Source: JBOIBN01 sp050739575
GTDB lineage: Bacteria > Pseudomonadota > Gammaproteobacteria > JAKDMP01
Length of the DNA stretch: 18,837 nucleotides
NCBI GenBank assembly: GCA_050739575.1
Contig: JBOIBN010000049.1
Span: 1-18,837, forward strand
Direction of reading: 5' to 3'
Positions 7,499-15,111 of this stretch are shown here, piece after piece. The position numbers and the translations under genes are program-made. The stretch's first letter is position 1, and every line of letters starts with the position of its first letter. The notes under the pieces are model-generated. The model did no database searches. It was not told the DNA's origin and saw only the letters and a list, made by a program, of their open reading frames with translations.

Positions 7499-8540
7499 CC
7501 GCCCCCTCATCGCGCCGCGTCTCGTCGCCTGGGCGGCGGAACACGGGCGCCACGATCTGCCGTGGCAGCTGCTGGCAACGCCCTATCGCGTCTGGGTCTC
7601 CGAAAGCATGTTGCAGCAGACACAGGTAGCAACGGTCGTTCCCTATTTCGAGCGTTTCATCGCGCGTTTCCCCACGCTCGACGCGCTCGCCGATGCGGAA
7701 ATTTCGGAAGTGCTTGCGCTCTGGTCCGGCCTCGGCTACTACGCCCGCGCCCGCAACCTGCACGCCGCGGCCCGGCATTGCCGCGACGTATACGCCGGTG
7801 AATTGCCGCAAACGCTTGCAGAATTGACCGCGCTGCCCGGCATCGGACGCTCCACCGCGGGCGCCATTCTCGCACTCGGGCACGGCAAGCGTGCGCCAAT
7901 ACTCGACGGCAACGCGAAACGTGTGCTCGCGCGCTATCACGCTACAAATTCCGCAAGCGAACTGTGGCGCCTTGCAGAACACGAAACGCCGCGCTCCGAC
8001 GTCGCCGTCTACACTCAGGCCATCATGGATCTCGGCGCCATGCTGTGCACGCGCCGATCGCCTGCCTGTGAAGTATGTCCGCTGGTCGCCGATTGTGCGG
8101 CACACGCCGCGGGCGCGGAAATGGATTATCCGGCACCCCACCCGCGCCGCCTGCGTCCCTTGCGCGAACGGCGATTCGCCTGGATCGAACGCGACGGTGC
8201 GCTGCTCTTCGAGGAGCGGCTTCCCGCGGGCATCTGGGGCGGCCTGCTTTGTCTGCCCGAACTGCCGGAGACGGACGAATTCCCAAGTTGGTGTAGCAAA
8301 CGGCTCGGCCTTGATTCGCATTCAAGCAGGGAATTGCCGGGTTTCACCCACGACTTTACGCATTTCCGGCTGGCCGCACGCATCACCGCGTTTGCCGTCG
8401 CGGACGAAACAATCGGCGACACCGGCCGACTGCGCTGGCTGAAACCGGTAGCCGCGCTCGCAGAAGGTTTGCCTGCGCCGATTCGAAGCTATCTCGCCGC
8501 CCATTTTGCACGCGACATCGCTACACTTGCACCAACTTGA
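7482..8540 (+). CDS. mutY: A/G-specific adenine DNA glycosylase MutY
   Basis: MutY removes adenine mispaired with 8-oxoguanine, preventing G:C to T:A changes. The 352-aa protein has LPWQ (26-29), the catalytic-glutamate motif SESMLQQTQV (E41), a helix-hairpin-helix around LPGIGRSTAGAI (118-129) and the catalytic aspartate in PILDGN (D142). The [4Fe-4S] ligands C189-X6-C196-X2-C199-X5-C205 are all present. A NUDIX-like C-terminal domain for 8-oxoG recognition follows (about 225-345). The ATG at 7482 lies inside the end of the asmA-like gene (17-bp overlap), which suggests coupled translation. All key residues are intact. yggX follows after 16 bp. Confidence 0.97.
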   Translation: MAEAADRPLIAPRLVAWAAEHGRHDLPWQLLATPYRVWVSESMLQQTQVATVVPYFERFIARFPTLDALADAEISEVLALWSGLGYYARARNLHAAARHCRDVYAGELPQTLAELTALPGIGRSTAGAILALGHGKRAPILDGNAKRVLARYHATNSASELWRLAEHETPRSDVAVYTQAIMDLGAMLCTRRSPACEVCPLVADCAAHAAGAEMDYPAPHPRRLRPLRERRFAWIERDGALLFEERLPAGIWGGLLCLPELPETDEFPSWCSKRLGLDSHSSRELPGFTHDFTHFRLAARITAFAVADETIGDTGRLRWLKPVAALAEGLPAPIRSYLAAHFARDIATLAPT

Positions 8541-8556
8541 ACCATCGGGATCATTC

Positions 8557-8826
8557 ATGCCGCACATCGTCAACTGCGTCGTTCTCGGCCGCGAAGCCGA
8601 AGGTCTCGCCAAACCCCCCTACCCCGGCGAACTTGGCCGGCGCATTTACGCCAACGTTTCCAAGGAAGCGTGGCAGCAATGGCTGCGCCATCAGACCATG
8701 CTCATCAACGAATACCGCCTGACGCCGATGGACCCCAAGACTCGGCAATTCATCGAAGCGGAAATGGAGAAATTTTTCTTCGGCTCCGGCTCCGATAAAC
8801 CCGAAGGCTATGTCAAGGCGGAGTAA
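8557..8826 (+). CDS. yggX: Fe(2+)-trafficking / oxidative-damage protection protein YggX
   Basis: A small (89-aa) cytoplasmic protein implicated in iron trafficking and protection of Fe-S proteins against oxidants. It matches the family end to end: the conserved Cys7 near the start (MPHIVNCVVLGREAEGL), YPGELGRRIY, SKEAWQQWLRHQTMLINE and the end EMEKFFFGSG. GGGA 6 nt upstream of ATG 8557 serves as a Shine-Dalgarno. It follows mutY by 16 bp, the usual pairing in gammaproteobacteria, where MutY's own Fe-S cluster may make the association sensible. It converges on egtD with only 9 bp between the stop codons and no visible terminator. Confidence 0.96.
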   Translation: MPHIVNCVVLGREAEGLAKPPYPGELGRRIYANVSKEAWQQWLRHQTMLINEYRLTPMDPKTRQFIEAEMEKFFFGSGSDKPEGYVKAE

Positions 8827-8835
8827 AGCCTCGCA

Positions 8836-9801
8836 TCAGATGCAGACGAGATAGCGGACGCTGAACATCCCCTCTTCGTCCTTCCAGGTGCGTGTCAGGC
8901 GAAAGCCGCCAGCCTCGGCGAGCGTTGCAAAACGCTCGTCGGTGTACTTATAGCTCGACTCGGTCCAGAGCGTCTCGCCGAGCGCAAACTCGACCCTCAC
9001 CCCGGCTACCTGCACGACCTGCGCGCGCAGACTTTTAAGGTGCATTTCCACCCGGGCCTCGCGCTCGTCGTAGAACGCGAGATGTTCGAAACCGTCGAGA
9101 TCGAAATCGGCCCCGAACCGGCGGTTGAGGTTACGGAGCATGTTGAGATTGAAGGCGGCGGTTACGCCTTCGGCGTCGTTGTATGCCGCCTCTATCGTCT
9201 TTGCGTCCTTGGCAAGATCCACGCCGATCAGTGCCGCACCGCCGGGTCCGACCATGCCGGCAAAGTTGTTCAGCAGCGCAGCGGCGGCTCGGGGTTCGAA
9301 GTTGCCCAGTGTCGAGCCGGGGAAATACACGGCGCGCCGCGCCGCGGGCCGTCGAGGTTCGGGAAGCTCGATCGGCCGGGTAAAATCCGCCCATACCGGA
9401 AACACTTCGAGATCGGGAAACTCGCGCGTCAGCGCCTGCGCTGAGACCTCAAGATGTTCGCGCGCGATCTCCACCGGCGCATAAGCCACCGGTTCCTCCA
9501 GTGCGCGAAGCAAAAGCCGAACCTTCTCGCCTGCACCGCTTCCGGGCTCGATGATCATGGCGCCGGAACCAATCTCGGCCGCCATTTCGGCTACGTATCG
9601 GTGCATGATCGCGAGTTCGGCCCGCGTCAGGTAATACTCCGGCAATCCGGTAATGCGATCGAATAAGCTTGCGCCCGCTTCATCGTAGAAATACATCGAC
9701 GAAACCCACTTCTCGGGCTGCGCGAGGCTGTGGCGCAATTGCTGCAATTCTTCCCGCCGCTCGGGCGTCTGATCGTCCAGCGCCGGCTCCTCAGCGGACA
9801 T
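8836..9801 (-). CDS. egtD: L-histidine N(alpha)-methyltransferase EgtD
   Basis: EgtD trimethylates histidine with SAM to hercynine, the first step of ergothioneine synthesis. The 321-aa protein has the N-terminal YFYDEAGASLFD and LPEYYLTRAE segments and the SAM-binding EPGSGAGEK (85-93). It also has PGSTLGNFEP (N167), YNDAEGVTAAFN (Y207) and TESSYKY (E281, S283). These fall one position from the histidine-binding residues known from mycobacterial EgtD (N166, Y206, E282, S284), so an active enzyme is likely. GGGGTG just upstream of ATG 9801 can act as Shine-Dalgarno. egtB lies 182 bp upstream on the same strand, with an inverted repeat element in the gap. egtD may be read from the egtB promoter or its own. 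Confidence 0.95.
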   Translation of the reverse strand: MSAEEPALDDQTPERREELQQLRHSLAQPEKWVSSMYFYDEAGASLFDRITGLPEYYLTRAELAIMHRYVAEMAAEIGSGAMIIEPGSGAGEKVRLLLRALEEPVAYAPVEIAREHLEVSAQALTREFPDLEVFPVWADFTRPIELPEPRRPAARRAVYFPGSTLGNFEPRAAAALLNNFAGMVGPGGAALIGVDLAKDAKTIEAAYNDAEGVTAAFNLNMLRNLNRRFGADFDLDGFEHLAFYDEREARVEMHLKSLRAQVVQVAGVRVEFALGETLWTESSYKYTDERFATLAEAGGFRLTRTWKDEEGMFSVRYLVCI

Positions 9802-9853
9802 TCGGCGTCACCCCAAAAACGATACCCCGTGCGCTTGCAGCCACGGATATTGC

Positions 9854-9968
9854 ACCGCGGAGACCGCCGGGATCGCAGAGATTATTTCTCCATCGATAAA
9901 CGACCATATCCAGGTTATTTTTGATCTCCATCTTTGCGTCCTCCGCGTTCTCCGCGTTCTCCGCGGTT
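9854..9968. repeat. Inverted repeat element built of 9-bp units between egtB and egtD
   Basis: The left arm (9854-9881) reads on the plus strand as ACCGCGGAGA, CCGCCGGGA, TCGCAGAGA. The right arm (9931-9968) reads on the minus strand as AACCGCGGAGA, ACGCGGAGA, ACGCGGAGG, ACGCAAAGA. Both arms are thus runs of a 9-bp unit close to ACGCGGAGA, in opposite orientation, around an AT-rich 49-bp centre (9882-9930). The outermost units match best and the inner ones have diverged. This resembles a non-coding palindromic dispersed element rather than an operator. In RNA it would form an imperfect long hairpin inside the egt transcript. Confidence 0.7.
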
Positions 9969-9983
9969 ATATGTTGTTTTTGC

Positions 9984-11252
9984 TTAAGCGGCGTCGCGCG
10001 CGAGCCGTAGTCCGCTGAATTGCCAGCGCTGGTGAGGATAAAAGAAATTGCGGTACGTGGCGCGCACGTGATCGTCCGGCGTTACGCAGGAACCGCCGCG
10101 CAGCACCATCTGTCCGCTCATGAACTTGCCGTTGTACTCGCCGATCGCACCCATCGGCGCACGGTAGCCCGGATAAGGCAGATAAGCACTTGCCGTCCAT
10201 TCCCAGACGTCGCCGAAAAACTGGGCGGGCGAATTACCCGAAGCCCGCGCGGGATGGAAGCGGCCGGCATCCGCGAGGTTGCCGGCGACCGGTATGCCGA
10301 CGGCGGCGCGTTCCCACTCAGCCTCGGTCGGCAGACGCGCGCCCGACCAGCGCGCATAGGCATCGGCCTCGTAGTAGCTGAGATGGCAGACCGGTTCAGC
10401 CGGATCAAGCGCCCGCATGCCGCCGACGGTGTACGCCTGCGTGGAATCCTCCATCCAGTAAAGCGGCCTGCGCCAATCCTCGGTCTGCACCTGCGTCCAG
10501 CCATCGGAGAGCCACAGTTCTGGCCGCGTGTAGCCACTGTCGGCGATGAATGCGCGATACTCGGCGTTGGTCACGAGCCGGTCGGCGAGCGCGTAGGGCT
10601 CGAGATAAACGCGGTGGCGCGGGCACTCGTTGTCGAAACAAAAATCCTCTGCAGCATAGCCGATCTCGATCAGACCGCCATTGAATTCGCTCCAGCCGAG
10701 CGACGCAGGCTCCGCCGTTCCAGACAGGGGCAACTCGCGCCATGCCGGGACGAGCGGGTTCTGCGCAAGCACGTGCTTGATGTCGGTCGCGATCAATTCC
10801 TGGTGCTGTTGTTCGTGATGGCAGCCGAGGATGACGCGCGTTGCGATCTCGTCCCCTTCGCCGCGCACTCCCAGCAAGCCGGTAACCGCTTCGTCCACGT
10901 GTGCGCGGTAGGCGAGCACTTCGGCCAGCGTCGGGCGCGAAAGGAATCCGCGTTCGGGACGCCTGTGCATCGGCCCGACCAGGTTGTAGTAACTGTTGAA
11001 AAGATAATCGTAGCCGTCATGGAAGCGCCGGTAATTCTTCACGTAGGGCGCGAGCACGAACTGCTCGAAAAACCAGGTCGTGTGAGCCAGATGCCATTTG
11101 GTGGGACTGACGTCGGCCATGGTCTGCACGACCGTATCCTCGGGGACGAGCCCGACGATGAGCGCAACGCTTGCGGCGCGCACGCGTGCGAAACGCGCGG
11201 CAGGCGCAGTGCCGACCTCCAGATGTCTAACGAGATGCGGCGAGGTAGCCAT
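9984..11252 (-). CDS. egtB: Ergothioneine sulfoxide synthase EgtB
   Basis: A non-haem iron enzyme that joins hercynine to gamma-glutamylcysteine or cysteine by oxidative C-S bond formation. The 422-aa protein has the N-terminal DinB-like domain with iron-ligand motifs HLAHTTWFFE (H57) and HHEQQHQEL (H146, H150). The C-terminal formylglycine-generating-enzyme-like domain follows (RLPTEAEWERAA, GDVWEWTAS, LRGGSC, and the end RNFFYPHQRWQFSGLRLARD). Length and architecture are normal. EgtB types differ in thiol substrate, and I cannot assign this one. No egtA, egtC or egtE is nearby. The ATG at 11252 lacks a Shine-Dalgarno, and the promoter predicted upstream would start transcription at or next to it. 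egtD follows. Confidence 0.95.
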   Translation of the reverse strand: MATSPHLVRHLEVGTAPAARFARVRAASVALIVGLVPEDTVVQTMADVSPTKWHLAHTTWFFEQFVLAPYVKNYRRFHDGYDYLFNSYYNLVGPMHRRPERGFLSRPTLAEVLAYRAHVDEAVTGLLGVRGEGDEIATRVILGCHHEQQHQELIATDIKHVLAQNPLVPAWRELPLSGTAEPASLGWSEFNGGLIEIGYAAEDFCFDNECPRHRVYLEPYALADRLVTNAEYRAFIADSGYTRPELWLSDGWTQVQTEDWRRPLYWMEDSTQAYTVGGMRALDPAEPVCHLSYYEADAYARWSGARLPTEAEWERAAVGIPVAGNLADAGRFHPARASGNSPAQFFGDVWEWTASAYLPYPGYRAPMGAIGEYNGKFMSGQMVLRGGSCVTPDDHVRATYRNFFYPHQRWQFSGLRLARDAA

Positions 11253-11258
11253 AAGGGA

Positions 11259-11288
11259 AGCCTAGCCGCCAGCGCTAGCGCTTGTCAA
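11259..11288 (-). promoter_or_regulatory. egtB promoter with palindromic operator-like spacer
   Basis: On the minus strand a perfect -35 TTGACA (11288-11283) and a weak -10 TAGGCT (11264-11259) are 18 nt apart. The spacer contains the perfect 12-bp palindrome AGCGCTAGCGCT (11282-11271), a classic operator position. Only 6 nt separate the -10 from the egtB ATG, so the predicted start of transcription is about the start codon itself. The poor -10 suggests an activated or regulated promoter. Computed by eye only. Confidence 0.5.
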
Positions 11289-11341
11289 AATGCAGCGCTC
11301 CGCGCCACATCCAGCGCGCATCACCGTTCGGATTGCGCGAA

Positions 11342-11989
11342 TCAATGCGAACGACAGGCTTCACCGGTATTCACCGAGCCGAGCCACTTGACGAGCCGGT
11401 CGATCAGTTCGCCCGTCACCTTGTTGGCGGCGACGACGCCGCTGTACGGATTGGGCGCCGCTTCGGTCTCGGCCGAAAATTCCTTGCTCGCATAAAGCTG
11501 CCCCGAGCCGGTGTCAGTGAGCGCCGCCGCGAAGGCGAAGGTTTCGGCGCTCGATCCACCCATATCGGACCCGGCGCCCGTGCCGGAAAAGTGCTGCACC
11601 GGACCCTGGAGAATGCGTATCGCAAGCGTGAGATCGCCGTTGCCCGGATCGGTGGGCCCGAGCACCACGCGATAAAGACCGCTCGCCGCGAGCGCCTTGA
11701 CGAGCGCGTCGCTCAACATCGTCGCGGGCGGGGCTGCCCAGCGATGATAGGCAAAGCTCGATACCTGGTACGGCGTCTCGGTGTAAACAAGATTATTGCT
11801 CGACCACGGCGGAGACGCCTGCACCGTACTTACACGCAACACTGCGTTACAAATCGAAGTCGTTGCGGCACTGCTCGATACCGCCGGCGCCAGCGTGTAC
11901 TCGGACATGGGTTGCGATTTCGTGGTGAACAGCCCACTGCAGCCGGAAAGCGAAATGGCCAGCAAGGGCAGCATCAAAAACTTGCGCAT
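11342..11989 (-). CDS. ABC transporter auxiliary lipoprotein (PqiC/MlaC-position, ABC_trans_aux family)
   Basis: A 215-aa predicted outer-membrane lipoprotein. The signal peptide ends in lipobox L-S-G-C with the lipidated Cys17, and Ser at +2 favours the outer membrane. The body has the features of PqiC-like ABC-type transport auxiliary lipoproteins: a YTLAP segment after the N-terminus, VLRVSTVQASPPW, YTETPYQVSSFAYHRWAAPP and MLSDALVKALAASGLYRVV. The ATG at 11989 has a strong Shine-Dalgarno (GGAGGAGG) that overlaps the end of the upstream MCE gene, whose stop is 2 nt away. As fourth gene of the Mla-type operon it probably receives or bridges lipid at the outer membrane, in place of the soluble carrier MlaC. 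No strong terminator follows; a weak GC hairpin lies about 11296-11325. Confidence 0.85.
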   Translation of the reverse strand: MRKFLMLPLLAISLSGCSGLFTTKSQPMSEYTLAPAVSSSAATTSICNAVLRVSTVQASPPWSSNNLVYTETPYQVSSFAYHRWAAPPATMLSDALVKALAASGLYRVVLGPTDPGNGDLTLAIRILQGPVQHFSGTGAGSDMGGSSAETFAFAAALTDTGSGQLYASKEFSAETEAAPNPYSGVVAANKVTGELIDRLVKWLGSVNTGEACRSH

Positions 11990-11991
11990 GT

Positions 11992-12903
11992 CTATCCTCC
12001 TCCTTTCGATTCTCCCGGGCCCGGTTGCGGGGTCTTCCCGAATACCAGGGAGTTCGGATTCGCGTTGAGTGTTTGCAACAAGGCGTTGAGGCTCTCTGTC
12101 GCCTGGTTGAGTTTGCTGAACAAGTCCTGCGCCTGGGGCGTTAGTTGTCCGAGACCATTTGCCGTGCGGTTGACGCTGGCGAGGGCCGCGTCCGCCTTCC
12201 CGGCCACTGCATGAAAACTCGTGATGGTTGTCTGGATTTGATTCATCAGCGCAGGCAGCCGCGCCGTCGCCGTTTGCGTGTTCGTCAAGGTCGCGCTGAG
12301 GCTGCCGAGCGCCGCATCGAGCTGCCTTGATTGCGTGGCAAGATTCGCGGTGACGGTTCGAATGTTCTGCAGACTCGCGGAAATTGCCTGCACGTTCTGC
12401 TCGCTCAAAACCGCATCAAGGCGATCCGTGATCTCGCCTATGCGCTGGGCCGCATGCTGCGCGGCATTAGTAAGCGACGCCAGCGTACCCGGCGCGGTCG
12501 GGATCACTGCATACTTTTCGCCCGGCTTGGCCTTCAGCAGCGGCGTCTCAGGCTTACCGCCGTTAAGCTCCACGTAACCTGAACCGGTAACGCCCCGTGT
12601 CTCTACCGTCGCCACGGTATCGGTCTTGACCGGCGTGCCTTCGCGGATCTTGAGGAGAATCCGGGCTCGGCTCGGGTTCTCGGGATCGAGTGCGACCGAG
12701 GACACCTGACCCACCGGCACGCCGTTGTAGAGCACCGCGGAATCTGCCGAAAGCGAAGAGGCTCCCGATTGCAGGTAAATGACATAGGTGGTGTAGTCGC
12801 GGGCGAGACCGCCCGAGGCAAGCCACAGCAGGCCGACCACGAGTGCTCCTCCGAGAAGGATTACGAAGGCGCCGATAACGGAATAGCTGACTCTATGTCC
12901 CAT
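11992..12903 (-). CDS. mlaD: MCE/MlaD family lipid-transport protein
   Basis: Substrate-binding component of a Mla-type phospholipid ABC transporter, anchored in the inner membrane with the MCE ring in the periplasm. The 303-aa product has an N-terminal membrane segment (about residues 8-30) and one MCE domain (about 37-118, with LYNGVPVGQVSSVALDPENP and VTGSGYVELNGG). A long helical region follows (about 140-285), rich in Gln/Asn/Ala with coiled-coil-like spacing, then a Gly/Pro tail. A single MCE domain distinguishes it from PqiB/YebT. It starts 1 nt after the ATPase stop and ends 2 nt before the lipoprotein gene. The mlaD symbol follows domain type; one-to-one orthology with E. coli mlaD is not claimed. 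Confidence 0.9.
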   Translation of the reverse strand: MGHRVSYSVIGAFVILLGGALVVGLLWLASGGLARDYTTYVIYLQSGASSLSADSAVLYNGVPVGQVSSVALDPENPSRARILLKIREGTPVKTDTVATVETRGVTGSGYVELNGGKPETPLLKAKPGEKYAVIPTAPGTLASLTNAAQHAAQRIGEITDRLDAVLSEQNVQAISASLQNIRTVTANLATQSRQLDAALGSLSATLTNTQTATARLPALMNQIQTTITSFHAVAGKADAALASVNRTANGLGQLTPQAQDLFSKLNQATESLNALLQTLNANPNSLVFGKTPQPGPGESKGGG

Positions 12904-12904
12904 C

Positions 12905-13696
12905 TTAGAAACGCTCTCCTGCCGGCACCAGCCGGCTCTTTTTCACCTCGAGCTGGAAGAAGTAGCGCACTTGCGGATCGTCGCTTTCCAGCAATTCGCG
13001 GGGTGTTCCGTCGGCGAGGATGGCGCCTTCGTGAAGGAGAATAGCACGGTCGGCGAGACGCTGGACCGAGGCGAGATCATGCGTCACCATCACCACGGTC
13101 AGACCGAGCGCCGAGCGCAGCTGCCCGATCAGTTCATCCAGCGAACGGGCGCTCGCCGGATCGAGTCCCGAGCCAGGCTCGTCAAGCAGCAAAAGTTCTG
13201 GGTCGAGCGCGAGCGCGCGCGCGAGCGCCGCGCGCTTTCTCATGCCGCCGGAAAGCTCGCTCGGCATCAACCCCGCCGCCAGGGGCTCCAGTCCCGTGAG
13301 CTGGATCTTGAGTTGGGAGACTTCTTCGCGCAGATACGCCGGCAGCGTGGTGTGCTCGATCAGGGGGAGTTCAACGTTGCGCAGCACCGTCATGCCGCCG
13401 AAGAGCGCGCCGAACTGGAACATGTAGCCCATCCGCCGTCGGAGCAACAACTCGGCGCCGCTGCCGCTCCTCACCGGGTCGCCGAAGAGTTCCACCTCGC
13501 CGCGCTGCGGGCGATGGAGCAGCGCCATCGTGCGCAGCAGCGTGGTCTTGCCGCTGCCGCTGCCGCCAAGCAGCGCCACGATTTCGCTGCGCCCGATGTC
13601 GAGGCTGATCTCGTCATGCACGACATGGCGCCCGAAATGCGTATAAATGTCGCGCAGCCGCACCGCCGGCGCCGCCGCGTCCACCCTTGCGTTCAT
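12905..13696 (-). CDS. mlaF: Mla-type ABC transporter ATP-binding protein
   Basis: Cytoplasmic ATPase powering the lipid transporter. The 263-aa protein has the full nucleotide-binding set: Walker A GGSGSGKT (44-51), Q-loop in YMFQFGALF (Q94), signature LSGGM (148-152), Walker B LLLLDEP with the catalytic Glu (E173), the D-loop GSGLDP and the switch His in VTHD (H206). The FQFGALFGGMTVLRNVELPL stretch is characteristic of MlaF/Ttg2A-type ATPases. The ATG at 13696 overlaps the end of the permease gene (ATGA, 4 nt), so synthesis is probably coupled. The final segment (YFFQLEVKKSRL) is short, as in many MCE-associated ATPases. Confidence 0.92.
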   Translation of the reverse strand: MNARVDAAAPAVRLRDIYTHFGRHVVHDEISLDIGRSEIVALLGGSGSGKTTLLRTMALLHRPQRGEVELFGDPVRSGSGAELLLRRRMGYMFQFGALFGGMTVLRNVELPLIEHTTLPAYLREEVSQLKIQLTGLEPLAAGLMPSELSGGMRKRAALARALALDPELLLLDEPGSGLDPASARSLDELIGQLRSALGLTVVMVTHDLASVQRLADRAILLHEGAILADGTPRELLESDDPQVRYFFQLEVKKSRLVPAGERF

Positions 13697-14817
13697 ATCC
13701 CGAGCGAGCTGTAGGCCACGGCAAACACCGCGTCAATGACGATGACGAAAAAGATGCTCTGCACCACACTGCGGGTCGTGCGCTGCCCGACGCTTTCCGC
13801 GCTGCTTTCCGCCTTGAAGCCGTGGAAGCAGCCCACCGTTGCGATCACGATCGCGAACACCGGCGCCTTGGCAATTCCCGTCAGCACTGTCGTCGGCGAC
13901 ACCGCGGTGACCAGTTGATCGGCGAAAGCATGAGGGTTGATGCCGGACACCAGACTCGCGGTAAAGAGCGCACCGATAAGTCCCCCAATGTCCGCGAGCA
14001 CGGTAAGCAGCGGCAGCGCAAGCATCAGCCCGAAGATGCGCGGCAAGGCGAGAACCTCGAGCGGGCTGAGTCCCATCGCAACCATCGCATCCACTTCCTC
14101 GGACACCTTCATGGTGCCGATCTGGGCCGCGAACGCCGAACCCGTGCGGCCCGCGACCACGATGGCGGTGATCAGCGGACCCAGCTCGCGCAAAATGGTC
14201 ACCCCGGCGAGATTGACGACGAACAGCCCCGCCCCGTAGCTTCGCAACGCGAAGAGTCCCTCGTAGGCGATTACGACGCCGATCAGAAACGACAGCAACA
14301 CAATGATGGGCACGGCGGTAACGCCGGTCTCCTCCACGATGACGAAAAACTGCGGCATGCGCCAGCGCCGGCGGCTGCCCACAACCTGCACCCAGCGCTC
14401 CGCCGTCTCGCCGATGAAGTCGAGATAATTCATGAAAACCTTGCCGAGTTGGAGCGTGCCATGACCGGTGCGCTGAAGCACGGTAAAGTGCGGATGGGCA
14501 AGCTTGACCTCGCGCGGGTCCGTCTGCTCGGCCACCAGCTCGAGCAGCATGCGCGCGTTCGCGCTCAGATTGACGAACTCTATCTCGCGCCCGTCGTGAC
14601 GAAGATTGCGCACCGAGCGTTCGATGAACCAGGCGCCCGAGGTATCAAGCGCGCTCACGCCGGCGAGATCTACCGTGAGCACACCCGTCGGCGGAATCTT
14701 GCGCGGAATCTGGGCGAGCGCCCGCACCAGCGTCACCGACGTCCAATTGCCGGCTAAATGGATACTGTTCCCGTCCAGCTTGATTTGGGGACGATTCGGA
14801 TCCGTGTCCCTGGTCAC
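13693..14817 (-). CDS. mlaE: Mla-type ABC permease with N-terminal STAS domain
   Basis: Inner-membrane permease of the MCE lipid transporter, fused to a STAS domain, so MlaB- and MlaE-like functions share one 374-aa chain. Residues about 10-105 are the STAS part, with VDLAGVSALDTSGAWFIE giving the typical D-T-S-G loop. Residues about 130-374 are MlaE: several membrane segments and the permease signature VTILRELGPLITAIVVAGRTGSAFAAQIGTMKVSEEVDAM in short pieces, followed by LPRIFGLMLALPLL. The GTG start at 14817 has GGGAG about 6 nt upstream. A plausible -10 (TACAAT, 14872-14867) lies upstream without a good -35. It is first of four tightly packed genes: permease, ATPase, MCE protein, lipoprotein. 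Confidence 0.92.
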   Translation of the reverse strand: MTRDTDPNRPQIKLDGNSIHLAGNWTSVTLVRALAQIPRKIPPTGVLTVDLAGVSALDTSGAWFIERSVRNLRHDGREIEFVNLSANARMLLELVAEQTDPREVKLAHPHFTVLQRTGHGTLQLGKVFMNYLDFIGETAERWVQVVGSRRRWRMPQFFVIVEETGVTAVPIIVLLSFLIGVVIAYEGLFALRSYGAGLFVVNLAGVTILRELGPLITAIVVAGRTGSAFAAQIGTMKVSEEVDAMVAMGLSPLEVLALPRIFGLMLALPLLTVLADIGGLIGALFTASLVSGINPHAFADQLVTAVSPTTVLTGIAKAPVFAIVIATVGCFHGFKAESSAESVGQRTTRSVVQSIFFVIVIDAVFAVAYSSLGI

Positions 14818-14928
14818 CGCGGCTCCCGGTTGCGGCCCGCCCTGCGGGTCGGACTCATTCGGCGCTCATTGTAGCCGCGCCGGGCATGCCGCACGGACGC
14901 CCAAGCGCGTGCTCTCGTAAAGCCCGGC

Positions 14929-14958
14929 TTGACGGCAACATGCTGCGCCCGTTTTAAT
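14929..14958 (+). promoter_or_regulatory. Promoter of tRNA-Phe
   Basis: TTGACG (14929-14934) and TTTAAT (14953-14958) are each 5 of 6 to the sigma70 consensus, with an 18-nt spacer. The following bases, AGGCGCCGTC, form a GC-rich discriminator of the type linked to stringent control of stable RNA genes. Transcription would start near 14965, about 55 nt before the mature tRNA. Confidence 0.65.
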
Positions 14959-15019
14959 AGGCGCCGTCAGAGGCAGCGCCGGAAGCACAACGGCGCACCC
15001 GAAACGGTTTTCCCGGTAA

Positions 15020-15095
<76 letters not shown>

Positions 15096-15111
15096 CTCAC
15101 GAACTCCAACC

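Noticed and set aside
8827..8835. Bidirectional terminator between convergent yggX and egtD
   Set aside because: Only 9 bp separate the stop codons and no hairpin with a T-tract is present.
11296..11325. GC hairpin after the Mla-type operon as an intrinsic terminator
   Set aside because: The CGCGC/GCGCG stem is only 5 bp and the ATTTT tract is about 12 nt away, too weak to list as a terminator.
10020..11495. A 491-codon open frame on the plus strand opposite egtB
   Set aside because: Shadow frame in GC-rich DNA. It is antisense to a clearly conserved EgtB and has no recognisable domain.
13195..13240. GC-alternating stretch (GAGCGCGCGCGCGAGCGCCGCGCGC-like) as a possible regulatory repeat
   Set aside because: It lies in the ATPase signature region and simply encodes the Ala/Arg/Leu-rich ARALALD helix.
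13687..14757. A 356-codon plus-strand open frame opposite the MlaE permease
   Set aside because: Highly charged, low-complexity Arg/His/Glu translation, antisense to an intact permease. It is a codon-bias shadow.
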